From Sphingomonas sp. Root720 (GTDB lineage: Bacteria > Pseudomonadota > Alphaproteobacteria > Sphingomonadales > Sphingomonadaceae), in contig NZ_LMID01000014.1 in NCBI RefSeq assembly GCF_001428605.1, positions 240,247 through 304,246 of the forward strand: a DNA stretch of 64,000 nucleotides, read 5' to 3'. The position numbers were made by a program, and so were the translations under genes. Under the pieces are notes generated by a model. It did not search any database. It was not told the DNA's origin and saw only the letters and a program-made list of their open reading frames with translations. Of the stretch, positions 25,648-33,881 are shown piece by piece. The first letter of the stretch is position 1, and each line of letters begins with the position of its first letter.

Positions 25648-26894
25648 GAGAAGCGGGAGAGATCGAACGGACGGAGGATCGCCATGTCGTCACCTTCGAC
25701 CATGCCGCGGACATAGCGCGCGGTGATCGCCGCCTGGGTCAGGCCGAGGTGCTGGTGGCCGAAGCCATAGGTGATGGAGGGCCAGTGCGGCACTCTGCCA
25801 ATGGCGGGCATGAAGTCGGGAAGGCTGGGGCGGGCGCCGATCCAGCGCGAGCCGGCTTCGGGTGGCAGGGGGCCGAAATAGCGTTCGGCCAGGGCGTGAA
25901 GGCGATCCGAGCGACGCCAGTTCGGTGCGCTGCTCACATCTGCGAACTCGACGGTGCCCGCCAGGCGCAGGCCGCCGTGCATCGGCGTGGCGACGAACGA
26001 CTCCTGACGGAAGACGACCGGGCGGGTCAACAGGCCGCCGGCGGATGGCAGCATGCGATGATAGCCACGTTCGGCGATGATCGGAATCGCCAGGCCGAAC
26101 GGTTCGAGCAGCGGACGCGACCCGATCCCCGCGCATATGACGACCCGCCGGGCATCGAAAGGCCCATGGTCGGTTTCCAGGATGTGGCGGTCGAGACCGG
26201 GGTGCAGTTTCTGGACGGCGGCACGCAGGATCGTTCCACCGAGGGCCCGGAAAGCCTCCACCATTGCCAGCGAGACAGCATAGGTATCCTGCATATGCGC
26301 CGTCGCCGGATGGAAAAGCGCTCCCGATACTCGTCCGGTCAATGCCGGCTCGAGATACTCGACGGCGGGCGCATCCAGGATTTCCGTGATGAAGCCGTGC
26401 CGCGCCATCTTCGCCTGATCGTCGCTTAGGCCGGCAGGGCGTTGCGGCGCTCGCACGACCTCGAGCATCCCTCTTTCGACCAGCAACTCCGGCGCCCCGG
26501 CAAGGTTCAGAAGATCGCGCCAGGCAGCCATGGCGTCCCTGTTCAGCAGGGCGATCGATCGCGCCACGGCTTCCTGCCGCGCCGGCGGCATGATGGCGAG
26601 CGATCGCCAGAACCAGGGCCATAGCCGCGGAAGATCGGCCACGCGGAATGCCACGGGACCCAAGGGATCTGCCAGCATGCGGGGAAGGGCCGCGAGCCGG
26701 GCAGCGTTGAGCAGGGGATAGACTTCGGACGTGGCGATGAGGCCGGCATTGCCCAGCGAGCAGCCCGTGCCGGGATCGGCCGGGTCGTACAGTGCTACCT
26801 GATAGCCGGCGCGGGCCAGGTTCAGCGCGCAGGCGAGCCCGATCACGCCGCCGCCGATCACGGCGATGTCGTTACCCGTGGTCGAAAATCTCAT
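25644..26894 (-). CDS. FAD-dependent amino acid oxidoreductase (DadA-like, DAO family)
   Basis: A 416-residue flavoprotein with an N-terminal GGGVIG FAD loop at 14-19 and the DAO fold. It resembles D-amino acid dehydrogenase small subunits, including YHRMLPSAGGLLTRP-like and RWIGARPSLPDFMPAIG segments and a C-terminal TYGFGHQHLGLTQA. It should oxidise a D-amino acid or N-substituted glycine to the imino acid, passing electrons to the respiratory chain. It is read toward the GST unit and its own start faces site E, shared with SnoaL 4. Confidence 0.88.
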   Translation of the reverse strand: MRFSTTGNDIAVIGGGVIGLACALNLARAGYQVALYDPADPGTGCSLGNAGLIATSEVYPLLNAARLAALPRMLADPLGPVAFRVADLPRLWPWFWRSLAIMPPARQEAVARSIALLNRDAMAAWRDLLNLAGAPELLVERGMLEVVRAPQRPAGLSDDQAKMARHGFITEILDAPAVEYLEPALTGRVSGALFHPATAHMQDTYAVSLAMVEAFRALGGTILRAAVQKLHPGLDRHILETDHGPFDARRVVICAGIGSRPLLEPFGLAIPIIAERGYHRMLPSAGGLLTRPVVFRQESFVATPMHGGLRLAGTVEFADVSSAPNWRRSDRLHALAERYFGPLPPEAGSRWIGARPSLPDFMPAIGRVPHWPSITYGFGHQHLGLTQAAITARYVRGMVEGDDMAILRPFDLSRFS

Positions 26895-26952
26895 GCGCTG
26901 CCTCTCCGCGTGAAAGCCGCATTCTGGCGCGCGTCTGCCGGGCGATGGCAGC

Positions 26953-27018
26953 CATCCAAAAGGGGGTGTCGGCTTGCGCAGGGTGGGAGAGGGTGATCAG
27001 CCCCAAAAGGGGGGATGG
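26953..27018. promoter_or_regulatory. G-rich island motif, site E (between DadA-like gene and SnoaL 4)
   Basis: Two copies: plus strand CCATCCAAAAGGGGGTGT at the left and minus strand CCCCCCTTTTGGGGCTG at the right, about 30 bp apart. They lie in the 231-bp divergent region between the DadA-like gene and SnoaL 4. The right copy continues as TGATCACCC, close to the TGATCCC that follows the core at site F. Confidence 0.5.
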
Positions 27019-27125
27019 TGGAACAGTCTCGGGTCGATAGCGTGGCCCGACCCAAGCGGTGATGTGGCGCGCGGCGCTCATGCTTCCGCGCTGGCATGCT
27101 TCTTCATCAACGAGGATTGTTCGAT

Positions 27126-27569
27126 ATGGTTGATCCCGAAACGACCCGCATGAATTTCCTGCACATGTATGATCGCGCGATGCACCATGGCGACTATGGT
27201 CCGACCATTGAGCATTGCAAACCGGCCTTCGCCTGCACCAATCCGGCTTATGAAATCGCGGGCATCGACGGCATCAAGCGCTCGATCGATATGCAGCGCG
27301 AAGCCTTCGAAGGCCTCCGCTTCGACATCAATCTCAGCTTCGCTACCGATGACGGCATCGCCATCGTCTGGACGATGTCGGGTCGGCACGTGAAGGAAAT
27401 CTACGGTATTCCGGCAAGCGGCAAGGACTTCGTCGCAGAAGGCCTCAGCGTCCATGAACTGGCAGACGGCAAGAGCATCGGCGGCTGGTCCTGCGGTGCG
27501 GTGGTCGATCGGCTGCGGGCGAATTACGAGCAGGCCAAGGCGGACAACAGCCTGCCGGCCGAGGCGTGA
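27126..27569 (+). CDS. SnoaL-like/NTF2-fold protein 4
   Basis: A 147-residue paralogue of the 13804 product with equal length. Shared features include MYDRAMHHGDYGPT, GRHVKEIYGIPASGKD, KSIGGW and the ANYEQAKADNSLPAEA tail. I chose the ATG at 27126 (MVDPETT), preceded by GAGGA, rather than the frame-open position 10 codons earlier. It is followed 2 bp later by thioredoxin, so the two are co-translated. That link to thioredoxin hints at a redox-sensitive partner, but SnoaL-like proteins are not themselves redox enzymes. Confidence 0.8.
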   Translation: MVDPETTRMNFLHMYDRAMHHGDYGPTIEHCKPAFACTNPAYEIAGIDGIKRSIDMQREAFEGLRFDINLSFATDDGIAIVWTMSGRHVKEIYGIPASGKDFVAEGLSVHELADGKSIGGWSCGAVVDRLRANYEQAKADNSLPAEA

Positions 27570-27571
27570 CG

Positions 27572-27886
27572 ATGGCCTTGCAGGACATCGATGCCGCATC
27601 GTTCGAGGCGGAGGTGCTGCTCGCCGAAGAACCGGTGCTGGTCGATTTCTGGGCGCCCTGGTGCGCGCCATGTCGCGCGATCGCACCCGTGCTCGAAGCG
27701 CTTGCGGAGGAGCTTCCGCTGCGGATCGTCAAGGTCAACATCGAGGACCATCAGGAACTGGCTGAAAAATACCGCGTCAGCAGCATCCCGATGATGATCC
27801 TTTTCAAGCGAGGGTCGCAGGCCAAGAAAGTCGTCGGTGCACTTCCCAAGCAGCAGATCGTGGACAAGCTGAAGCCACTTCTCTGA
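27572..27886 (+). CDS. Thioredoxin
   Basis: A 104-residue cytoplasmic thioredoxin. The active site is WCAPC (Cys31, Cys34), a conservative variant of the common WCGPC. The cis-proline lies in SSIPMMILF, and VDFWAPWCAPC is in the usual place. The ATG at 27572 follows the SnoaL 4 stop by 2 bp; GTG 27566 is an alternative. It probably accepts electrons from the thioredoxin reductase at 23018. Confidence 0.93.
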   Translation: MALQDIDAASFEAEVLLAEEPVLVDFWAPWCAPCRAIAPVLEALAEELPLRIVKVNIEDHQELAEKYRVSSIPMMILFKRGSQAKKVVGALPKQQIVDKLKPLL

Positions 27887-27941
27887 CGAACCGGACGGAG
27901 TGCCGACGCCCGGATGGCCGCCGGGGCGAGTCCTCCGTGGT

Positions 27942-27968
27942 TAGGGATCACCCCCCAAAGGAGGGCTC
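27942..27968 (-). promoter_or_regulatory. G-rich island motif, site F (before TonB receptor)
   Basis: Minus strand CCCTCCTTTGGGGGGTG, continuing TGATCCC. It lies about 250 bp upstream of the TonB-dependent receptor. The remaining 27887-28219 gap contains an AT-richer stretch near 28090-28190 that could hold the receptor promoter, but I see no clear -35/-10 pair. Confidence 0.45.
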
Positions 27969-28219
27969 GAAACCCCTGCCGCATCCAATAGCTTCCATTG
28001 GCCGGGATCTCCGCAAGGCCACGCCGGCACAGGGTTCGGTGGCGGTCCGCGGGCCACCGGTCTCTATAGTTGGGGGCCGGGCAAACGGCGAAGACGACAT
28101 ATCGGAAATCAAACAGGTACGCCACGATTCTGACCGAAGATCAAAGACTTGCAGTAAAATCTGTCCAGTCCAGAGATATATCGATCTCGTCAGGCTCGGC
28201 GTCGTAGAAGGGGAAGTCG

Positions 28220-30307
28220 ATGAACAAGATGTCCGCCTTGCTTCTGACCACCGCGATGTTCGCCGTGGCTCAGTCTATTCCCGCCTCCGCGCAAGCGGCC
28301 GATCCTGCAGAAGCGATGCCGAACGATGGGGAAATCCTCGTCACCGCGCGCCGGACTGCCGAGAACATCATGAAGGTTCCCGCAGCGGTGACCGTCGTCA
28401 CCCGCGATGCTCTTGTCAGCAAACAGGTGTCGCAACTGTCGGATTTGAACCGGCTGGCCCCTAGTCTGACCGTGTTCGACAATGTCACCCAGGGACAGAT
28501 CGGCATCACCATGCGCGGTATCCCCACGGTCCAGGGCGCGGAGCCTTCGGTCGCGATGGTGGTCGACGGTGTGCAGACCCCCGGCCTCAATTTCTTCAGC
28601 CAGGATCTGGAAAGCGCGCAGTCGATCGAAGTTCTGCGCGGGCCTCAGGGCGCTCTTTATGGTCGCGGCGCGATCGCCGGCGTGATCGTCGTGAACACGC
28701 GCAGGCCCACTAACGACTTCGAAGGCGATATGCGCGCGGCTGTCGGCAATGGCGGAACCTACAAGTTCTCGGCGAACGTATCTGGGCCGATCGTCGAGGA
28801 CAAGATCCTGTTCAAAATGACCGGGACATTCGATCGATTTGGCGGGCTAGTCGACAATATCGGTTATGATGGCCGTGCCGATCGTCGTCGCACCGCCAGC
28901 GCCCGCGGCGAACTGCTCATCAAGCCGACCGAACGCACCGACATCACGCTGAAGGGCGACTATCAGAATTACAAGGGGGTCAGCCTCGACTGGGAAGTGG
29001 TTTCGCGCGCCCAATTGAACGATTATTCGGTTCTGCCCGACTATGACATCAAGCCATGGGAAAAGCGTTGGACCGCCAATGCGGTGGCGAAAATCGAGCA
29101 TGAGTTCGACTTCGGCAGCTTCCGCTCGGTGAGCCAATATGCACGGGCGCGCGACCATTCCTATGGTGATGGTGATTTCACCGTCCAGCCGCTGTTTCAG
29201 TACGAGCAGGTCATTTCCACCAAGGCGTTCAACCAGGACGTTCGCTTTACCTCGGCGAAGGATGATGTGTTCAACTGGACCGTCGGCGGATTCTACCAAT
29301 GGCGGGCCCAGAACCAGCCGCTGCTGGTCGACGGCAAGCCGGGTGGTCCCTTCGACGGTTTCCTTGCGCTCAACTCCGATCAATATGATCGCAGCTTGAC
29401 CTACGCGGCCTATGGCCAGGTGAAGCTGGCGCTGGGCGGCTTCGATTTCGACGTCGCGATGCGCTACGATATCGAGAAGCGTCGACAGCTCGACCGCAAT
29501 ATTCCAGGTTCGCCCATCCGGGGGACGTTCAAGGCGCTCCAGCCGCAGGCCAGCGTGACCCGGCAATTCTCGTCCGAGGTCACCGCCTATATGTCCTATG
29601 GCCGAGGCTTCCGCAGCGGCGGCTTCAATGCCGCGGCGGACGTTGCGGTGCCGCGCCCAACGGCGCCCTATCCGATCGTGCGGCTCTTCCCCAAGGAGAT
29701 CGCCGACACCTATGAGATCGGCTTCAAGTCACAGTTGCTCGACCGCCGCCTGCGGCTGAACGCGGCCGTGTTCCACACCGATTTCAAGAACCAGCAATAT
29801 TTCTACACCTTCTTGAATCCGTCGCCGGCCCGCGTGATCGTGACGATCCCCAAGAGCCGGGTGAACGGCATCGAGGTCGAAAGCAGCTTGGCGATCACTC
29901 CGGATTTCCGGGTCGATCTCGGCGGATCGGTTATCGATGCCAAGGTGAAGAACGGCAGCTTCGACGGCAACAGGATCGCCAACGTCTATAAATACACCTT
30001 CTCGGCGGGCGGCGAATATGGCGTCGATCTCAGCCCGGATTATCGCGCCGCCCTGCGGCTGGATTATCAGCGCCTGGGACCGATCTTCTACGACATCCAA
30101 AACAGCTATCGTTACAGCGGGACCGATCTGCTGAGCTCGCGACTGTCTCTCAAGCATGATCGGTACGAGGTCGCGGTCTATGGCCGAAACCTGCTGAACG
30201 TGCATTTCCCGGCCTATTTCACGGCCGATGCGGTGACCGACGGGATTTCCCTGCGCCGCCGCATGACGCCCCGTACCTATGGGCTGGAAGTCCGGATGAA
30301 CTTCTGA
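28220..30307 (+). CDS. TonB-dependent outer-membrane receptor
   Basis: A 695-residue receptor that takes up a ligand across the outer membrane using TonB energy. The signal peptide covers about residues 1-26, ending ASAQA. The plug domain begins with the TonB-box-like GEILVTARR, followed by VPAAVTVV and the EVLRGPQGALYGRGAIAGVIVV motif. A 22-strand barrel ends with the terminal Phe (LEVRMNF). It is of the sphingomonad catabolic type without an N-terminal signalling domain. At the end of the SnoaL/hyu island, with site F upstream, it probably imports the substrate of that island. Confidence 0.93.
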   Translation: MNKMSALLLTTAMFAVAQSIPASAQAADPAEAMPNDGEILVTARRTAENIMKVPAAVTVVTRDALVSKQVSQLSDLNRLAPSLTVFDNVTQGQIGITMRGIPTVQGAEPSVAMVVDGVQTPGLNFFSQDLESAQSIEVLRGPQGALYGRGAIAGVIVVNTRRPTNDFEGDMRAAVGNGGTYKFSANVSGPIVEDKILFKMTGTFDRFGGLVDNIGYDGRADRRRTASARGELLIKPTERTDITLKGDYQNYKGVSLDWEVVSRAQLNDYSVLPDYDIKPWEKRWTANAVAKIEHEFDFGSFRSVSQYARARDHSYGDGDFTVQPLFQYEQVISTKAFNQDVRFTSAKDDVFNWTVGGFYQWRAQNQPLLVDGKPGGPFDGFLALNSDQYDRSLTYAAYGQVKLALGGFDFDVAMRYDIEKRRQLDRNIPGSPIRGTFKALQPQASVTRQFSSEVTAYMSYGRGFRSGGFNAAADVAVPRPTAPYPIVRLFPKEIADTYEIGFKSQLLDRRLRLNAAVFHTDFKNQQYFYTFLNPSPARVIVTIPKSRVNGIEVESSLAITPDFRVDLGGSVIDAKVKNGSFDGNRIANVYKYTFSAGGEYGVDLSPDYRAALRLDYQRLGPIFYDIQNSYRYSGTDLLSSRLSLKHDRYEVAVYGRNLLNVHFPAYFTADAVTDGISLRRRMTPRTYGLEVRMNF

Positions 30308-30312
30308 CGCTG

Positions 30313-30341
30313 TGGGGAGGTCGCTCCGAGGGGCCTCCCCA
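30313..30341 (+). terminator. Stem-loop after TonB receptor
   Basis: Arms TGGGGAGG and CCTCCCCA pair perfectly over 8 bp around a 13-nt loop, starting 6 bp after the receptor stop. There is no T-tract after the stem (ATGCCCCTTA), so it may be a weak or Rho-assisted terminator. Confidence 0.55.
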
Positions 30342-30613
30342 TGCCCCTTAACCGGCGCGGTCGATGGCGAGCGTCAGGCTTCGACCGAAGCCGTTCAGCG
30401 CGAGAGGATCTGGGCCTGTGGCGGCAAGTGCAGCGGCAGGCTGGCATCGGGATACAGGATCTGGGACCATGTGATGGTCGTCGCATGGTCGATCAGTTCG
30501 TCGTCGCCATCGACTTCATCGAGCAACGTGATCAGTTCTGGGTCGGGCTAGACGATGAGCTTGCGGACCATCTCGTCCATCGTTGCTCCCAGGATGATCG
30601 TGAACATGAGCAC

Positions 30614-31219
30614 CTGTTCCGCACCCTGGCGATGGATACCAATCGCGCCTGGCCGGTCGATCCCTATCGTGCGCTCAACTTCTTCCCGATCAACCATGTC
30701 GGCTGCCTGGTCGATGTCAGCACGCCTGCTTCGTGTTCGGCGGGACGATGGTCTTCATGGAGCATCTCGACACCCGCGAAAGCCTTGAACTGATGGAGCG
30801 CGAACAGGTGATGTTGTGGGGCTCGATCCCGAGCACCTTCCAGATGAAACTTTCACTCGACGATTTCGAGCGGTTCGATCCGGCTGATCGTGCGCGGTGA
30901 TGCCGGCAGAAATCATCGAGAAGCTCGGCGCCATATGCTCGCATCGGGCGACGAATTACGATCTTACCGAGACGACCACGGCGGTCAAGATCGTCGAGCC
31001 CACCGCGATCTGGATATCCTCACCAAGTCGGTCGGCCTTCCGTTGCCCGGTTTCGAGATACGGCCCGCCGACAAGCAGACTTCGATCCGATCCGGCACGA
31101 TCACGCGCCCGATATCCTTGGCCGACAGCTCAATCGCTACGGTTGCACGATCGAGATCGAAGGTCAGGAGCGCCCTGCTTTGGTCGCCGATTGGCTGTCT
31201 ATGTGGGTACCGCGCCTGG
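30614..31219 (+). pseudogene. Decayed AMP-dependent acyl-CoA synthetase/ligase plus unidentified C-terminal fragment
   Basis: Recognisable adenylate-forming enzyme pieces appear in order but in different frames. LFRTLAMDTNRAWP...FFPINHVGCLVDVS is in one frame (from 30614). FVFGGTMVFMEHLDTRESLELMEREQVMLWGSIPSTFQM follows in the next (from 30730). MPAEIIEKLGAI...ATNYDLTETTTAVKIVEPTA is in a third (from 30900), then LDILTKSVGLPLPGFEIR returns to the first (about 31012). The last 139 bases read FDPIRHDHAPDILGRQL to a stop at 31219 and resemble nothing I recognise. At least three frameshifts and a small deletion make this non-functional. The DNA at 30342-30613 shows no gene. Confidence 0.75.
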
Positions 31220-31220
31220 C

Positions 31221-32255
31221 CTATAGCAAGCGCCTCTGAACGCCGGACAGTGCCGCAACCATTCCGTGTGGCGGTACCGCAGCAGGGTTTCCCGGCCGCG
31301 CTATCTGTGACGGCGGGCGGCCGAAGGCGGCCGAGAAGCTGCGCGAGAAGTGGCTTGCGGTCTTGAAGCCGCAACTCAACGCGACGCCCGTAACGGACAG
31401 GCTCGTCGAGCGAAGCAACTGTTCTGCCTTGGCAAGTCGGATCGCTAGATAAGTGGTTGCGACCTTGTCGCTGAGATGAAGTTGGAACAGCCGTTCCAGT
31501 TGGCGGACCGAAACGCCGGCGATGCGTGCCAGATCGTCCCGGCTGGCGGGCTCTTCGACATGCGCCTCCATCCAGGCGAGTGCCTTGAGGACCCGATCAT
31601 TCCCGACGCCGAAGCGCTCGCGCAGGCTCAGCCGCTGCGGCTGGTCGGCGGTACGCGCCTCATTGCGGATGAACCAGTCGGACACCTGCGTCGCCAGCGC
31701 GTGCCCCTGTTCGCGTTCGATCAGTTCGATGGCGAGATCCATGCCGGCCATGCCGCCGGCGCAGGTCAATCGCCGCCGATCGATCACGTAGAGCCCCGAC
31801 TGGAGGCTGCTCGTCGGAAACTCCTCGAGGAAGGCGGCCCGATGCTCCCAGTGGATTGTGGCCTGATAGCCTTCGAGCAATCCCGCGCGCGCCAGAATAA
31901 AGGGGCCAGCCGATATCCCCGCGATCACCATGCCGCGCGACGCCATTCTGCGCAGCCAGGCAAAAGTCCGGCTCTCGCGGAAGCGGGTCGGATCCCCGCC
32001 CGCGAATACGAACAGCGTGTCACATTCGACGGGATCGCCGACGGTCTGGTCGGAAAGGATGACCGCGCCATTGGAAGCATGGCAGGGGCCGGGCGTCGTT
32101 GAAATATGCGTCCATCGATACAGAGTCTGTCCGGCGAGGACGTTTGCCGCGCGATAGGCTTCGACGACCGAAGCGTAGGACATCAACGCGAAGCCGTCGA
32201 TCAGCAACAATCCGATGCTGCGGGGCTGGAAATCTGTCGAAGCGATGTCGCTCAT
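31221..32255 (-). CDS. GlxA-family AraC regulator (GATase1-like domain plus AraC HTH)
   Basis: A 344-residue regulator. The N-terminal DJ-1/PfpI-like domain (about 12-190) includes LFVFAGGDP and AGISAGPFILARAGLL, and the C-terminal AraC domain (about 225-325) carries two helix-turn-helix units (DLARIAGVSVRQLERLFQLHL; VTGVALSCGFKTASHFSRSF). This is the architecture of GbdR and SouR, which control glycine betaine and sarcosine catabolism in Pseudomonas. It is divergent from soxBDA with an 87-bp gap, so it probably activates that operon in response to sarcosine or a related N-methyl amine. Confidence 0.9.
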   Translation of the reverse strand: MSDIASTDFQPRSIGLLLIDGFALMSYASVVEAYRAANVLAGQTLYRWTHISTTPGPCHASNGAVILSDQTVGDPVECDTLFVFAGGDPTRFRESRTFAWLRRMASRGMVIAGISAGPFILARAGLLEGYQATIHWEHRAAFLEEFPTSSLQSGLYVIDRRRLTCAGGMAGMDLAIELIEREQGHALATQVSDWFIRNEARTADQPQRLSLRERFGVGNDRVLKALAWMEAHVEEPASRDDLARIAGVSVRQLERLFQLHLSDKVATTYLAIRLAKAEQLLRSTSLSVTGVALSCGFKTASHFSRSFSAAFGRPPSQIARPGNPAAVPPHGMVAALSGVQRRLL

Positions 32256-32342
32256 GGACAGTTTAGCGTCGCATTTGGGTAAGCATGTCGCCTGAGTGAG
32301 CCTATTCTATCCGGAACGCAACATCTCGAAGACGGGTGTTCC

Positions 32343-33599
32343 TTGACGCGATTTTCTCTTCTCAGCCTCGCGCGCCACGCGCTTTCGGGCCATCGCCGCT
32401 GGACGCCGACCTGGCGGGACGCGGCGCCACGCGACGGCTACGACATCATCATCATCGGTGGTGGAGGCCATGGTCTCGCTACGGCCTATTATCTCGCCAG
32501 CGTCCATGGTGTTTCGCGTGTCGCGGTGCTCGAAAAGGGCTGGATCGGCGGCGGCAATGCAGGGCGCAACACCACCATCATCCGATCCAATTATCTGCTG
32601 CCCGGCAACGAACCCTTCTACGAATGGTCGATGAAGCTGTGGGAGGGGCTGGAGCAGGAGCTGAATTACAACGCGATGGTCAGCCAGCGCGGGGTGCTCA
32701 ACCTCTTTCATAGCGATCCCCAGCGGGATGCATTCGCCCGGCGCGGCAATGCCATGCGGCTGCACGGCGTCGATGCCGAATTGCTGGACCAGGACGGCGT
32801 GCGCCGCCTCGCGCCGTTCCTCGATTTCGACCAAGCCCGCTTTCCGATCATGGGCGGTCTGCTGCAGCCGCGCGGCGGCACGGCGCGGCACGATGCGGTC
32901 GTCTGGGGCTATGCACGCGGTGCATCGGATCAGGGCGTCGATATCGTCCAGAATTGCGAGGTGAGGGGCTTCCTGCGCGACGCCGCAGGCGCGGTCGTGG
33001 GTGTGGACACGAGCCGCGGCCCTATCCGGGCGGGGAAGGTCGGCATGGCGGTAGCGGGCAACAGCTCGCAGGTTGCGGCCCTCGCCGACCTGCGGCTGCC
33101 GATCGAGAGCCATGTGCTGCAAGCCTTCGTGACCGAAGGGCTCAAGCCCGTCATTCCCGGCGTCATCACCTTCGGTGCCGGCCATTTCTATATCAGCCAG
33201 TCGGACAAGGGCGGGCTGGTCTTCGGCGGCGATATCGATGGCTACAACAGCTACGCCCAGCGGGGAAACCTGCCAGTCGTGGAGGATGTGTGCGAAGGCG
33301 GCATGGCGGTCATGCCGATGATCGGTCGTGTGCGCCTGCTGCGAAGCTGGGGCGGGCTCATGGACATGTCGATGGACGGCTCGCCGATCATCGATCATTC
33401 GGGAGTGCCCGGCCTTTATCTAAATGCCGGCTGGTGCTACGGCGGTTTCAAGGCGACCCCCGCTTCGGGCTGGTGCTTTGCGCATCTCCTCGCGACCGAC
33501 CGCTCCCACGAGACTGCGGCCGCCTATCGTCTCGACCGTTTCCGCACCGGCCATCTCATCGACGAGAAGGGCCAGGGTGCCCAACCCAACCTCCACTGA
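32343..33599 (+). CDS. soxB: Sarcosine oxidase beta subunit, second copy
   Basis: A 418-residue SoxB paralogue with GGGGHGLATAYYL at 39-51, IGGGNAGRNTT at 69-78 and the covalent-FMN candidate His183 in TARHDAVVWGY, at the same residue number as the first copy. No ATG or GTG precedes the conserved MTRFSLLSLARHAL region, so a TTG start at 32343 is assigned, with only a weak ribosome site. It opens a soxB-soxD-soxA unit under the divergent GlxA-type regulator. Confidence 0.93.
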   Translation: MTRFSLLSLARHALSGHRRWTPTWRDAAPRDGYDIIIIGGGGHGLATAYYLASVHGVSRVAVLEKGWIGGGNAGRNTTIIRSNYLLPGNEPFYEWSMKLWEGLEQELNYNAMVSQRGVLNLFHSDPQRDAFARRGNAMRLHGVDAELLDQDGVRRLAPFLDFDQARFPIMGGLLQPRGGTARHDAVVWGYARGASDQGVDIVQNCEVRGFLRDAAGAVVGVDTSRGPIRAGKVGMAVAGNSSQVAALADLRLPIESHVLQAFVTEGLKPVIPGVITFGAGHFYISQSDKGGLVFGGDIDGYNSYAQRGNLPVVEDVCEGGMAVMPMIGRVRLLRSWGGLMDMSMDGSPIIDHSGVPGLYLNAGWCYGGFKATPASGWCFAHLLATDRSHETAAAYRLDRFRTGHLIDEKGQGAQPNLH

Positions 33600-33611
33600 G
33601 GCGCCAGGACC

Positions 33612-33881
33612 ATGCGCATTTCTTGCCCCTATTGCGGCGAACGCGACGCCCAGGAATTCGTCTATCGCGGCGATGCCGCCCCCCGGCGACCGGATGGGGA
33701 GGCGGGGTTTCACGACTATGTCTACCTGCGCGACAATCGCGCGGGGATCATGGCGGAGCATTGGTATCACGCGCAGGGATGTCGGACCTGGATCGTCGTG
33801 ACCCGGGACACGAGAACGCATGAGATGCTGGGATCGGCTCTGGCCTCCTCCTGGCTTCAGGACGGGGAGGGCATCCGATGA
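33612..33881 (+). CDS. soxD: Sarcosine oxidase delta subunit, second copy
   Basis: An 89-residue SoxD with zinc-ligand candidates Cys5 and Cys8 (CPYC), His53 and Cys57 (WYHAQGCRTW). It lies 12 bp after soxB and overlaps soxA by ATGA. The AEHWYHAQGCR motif is closer to canonical SoxD than that of the first copy. Confidence 0.93.
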   Translation: MRISCPYCGERDAQEFVYRGDAAPRRPDGEAGFHDYVYLRDNRAGIMAEHWYHAQGCRTWIVVTRDTRTHEMLGSALASSWLQDGEGIR

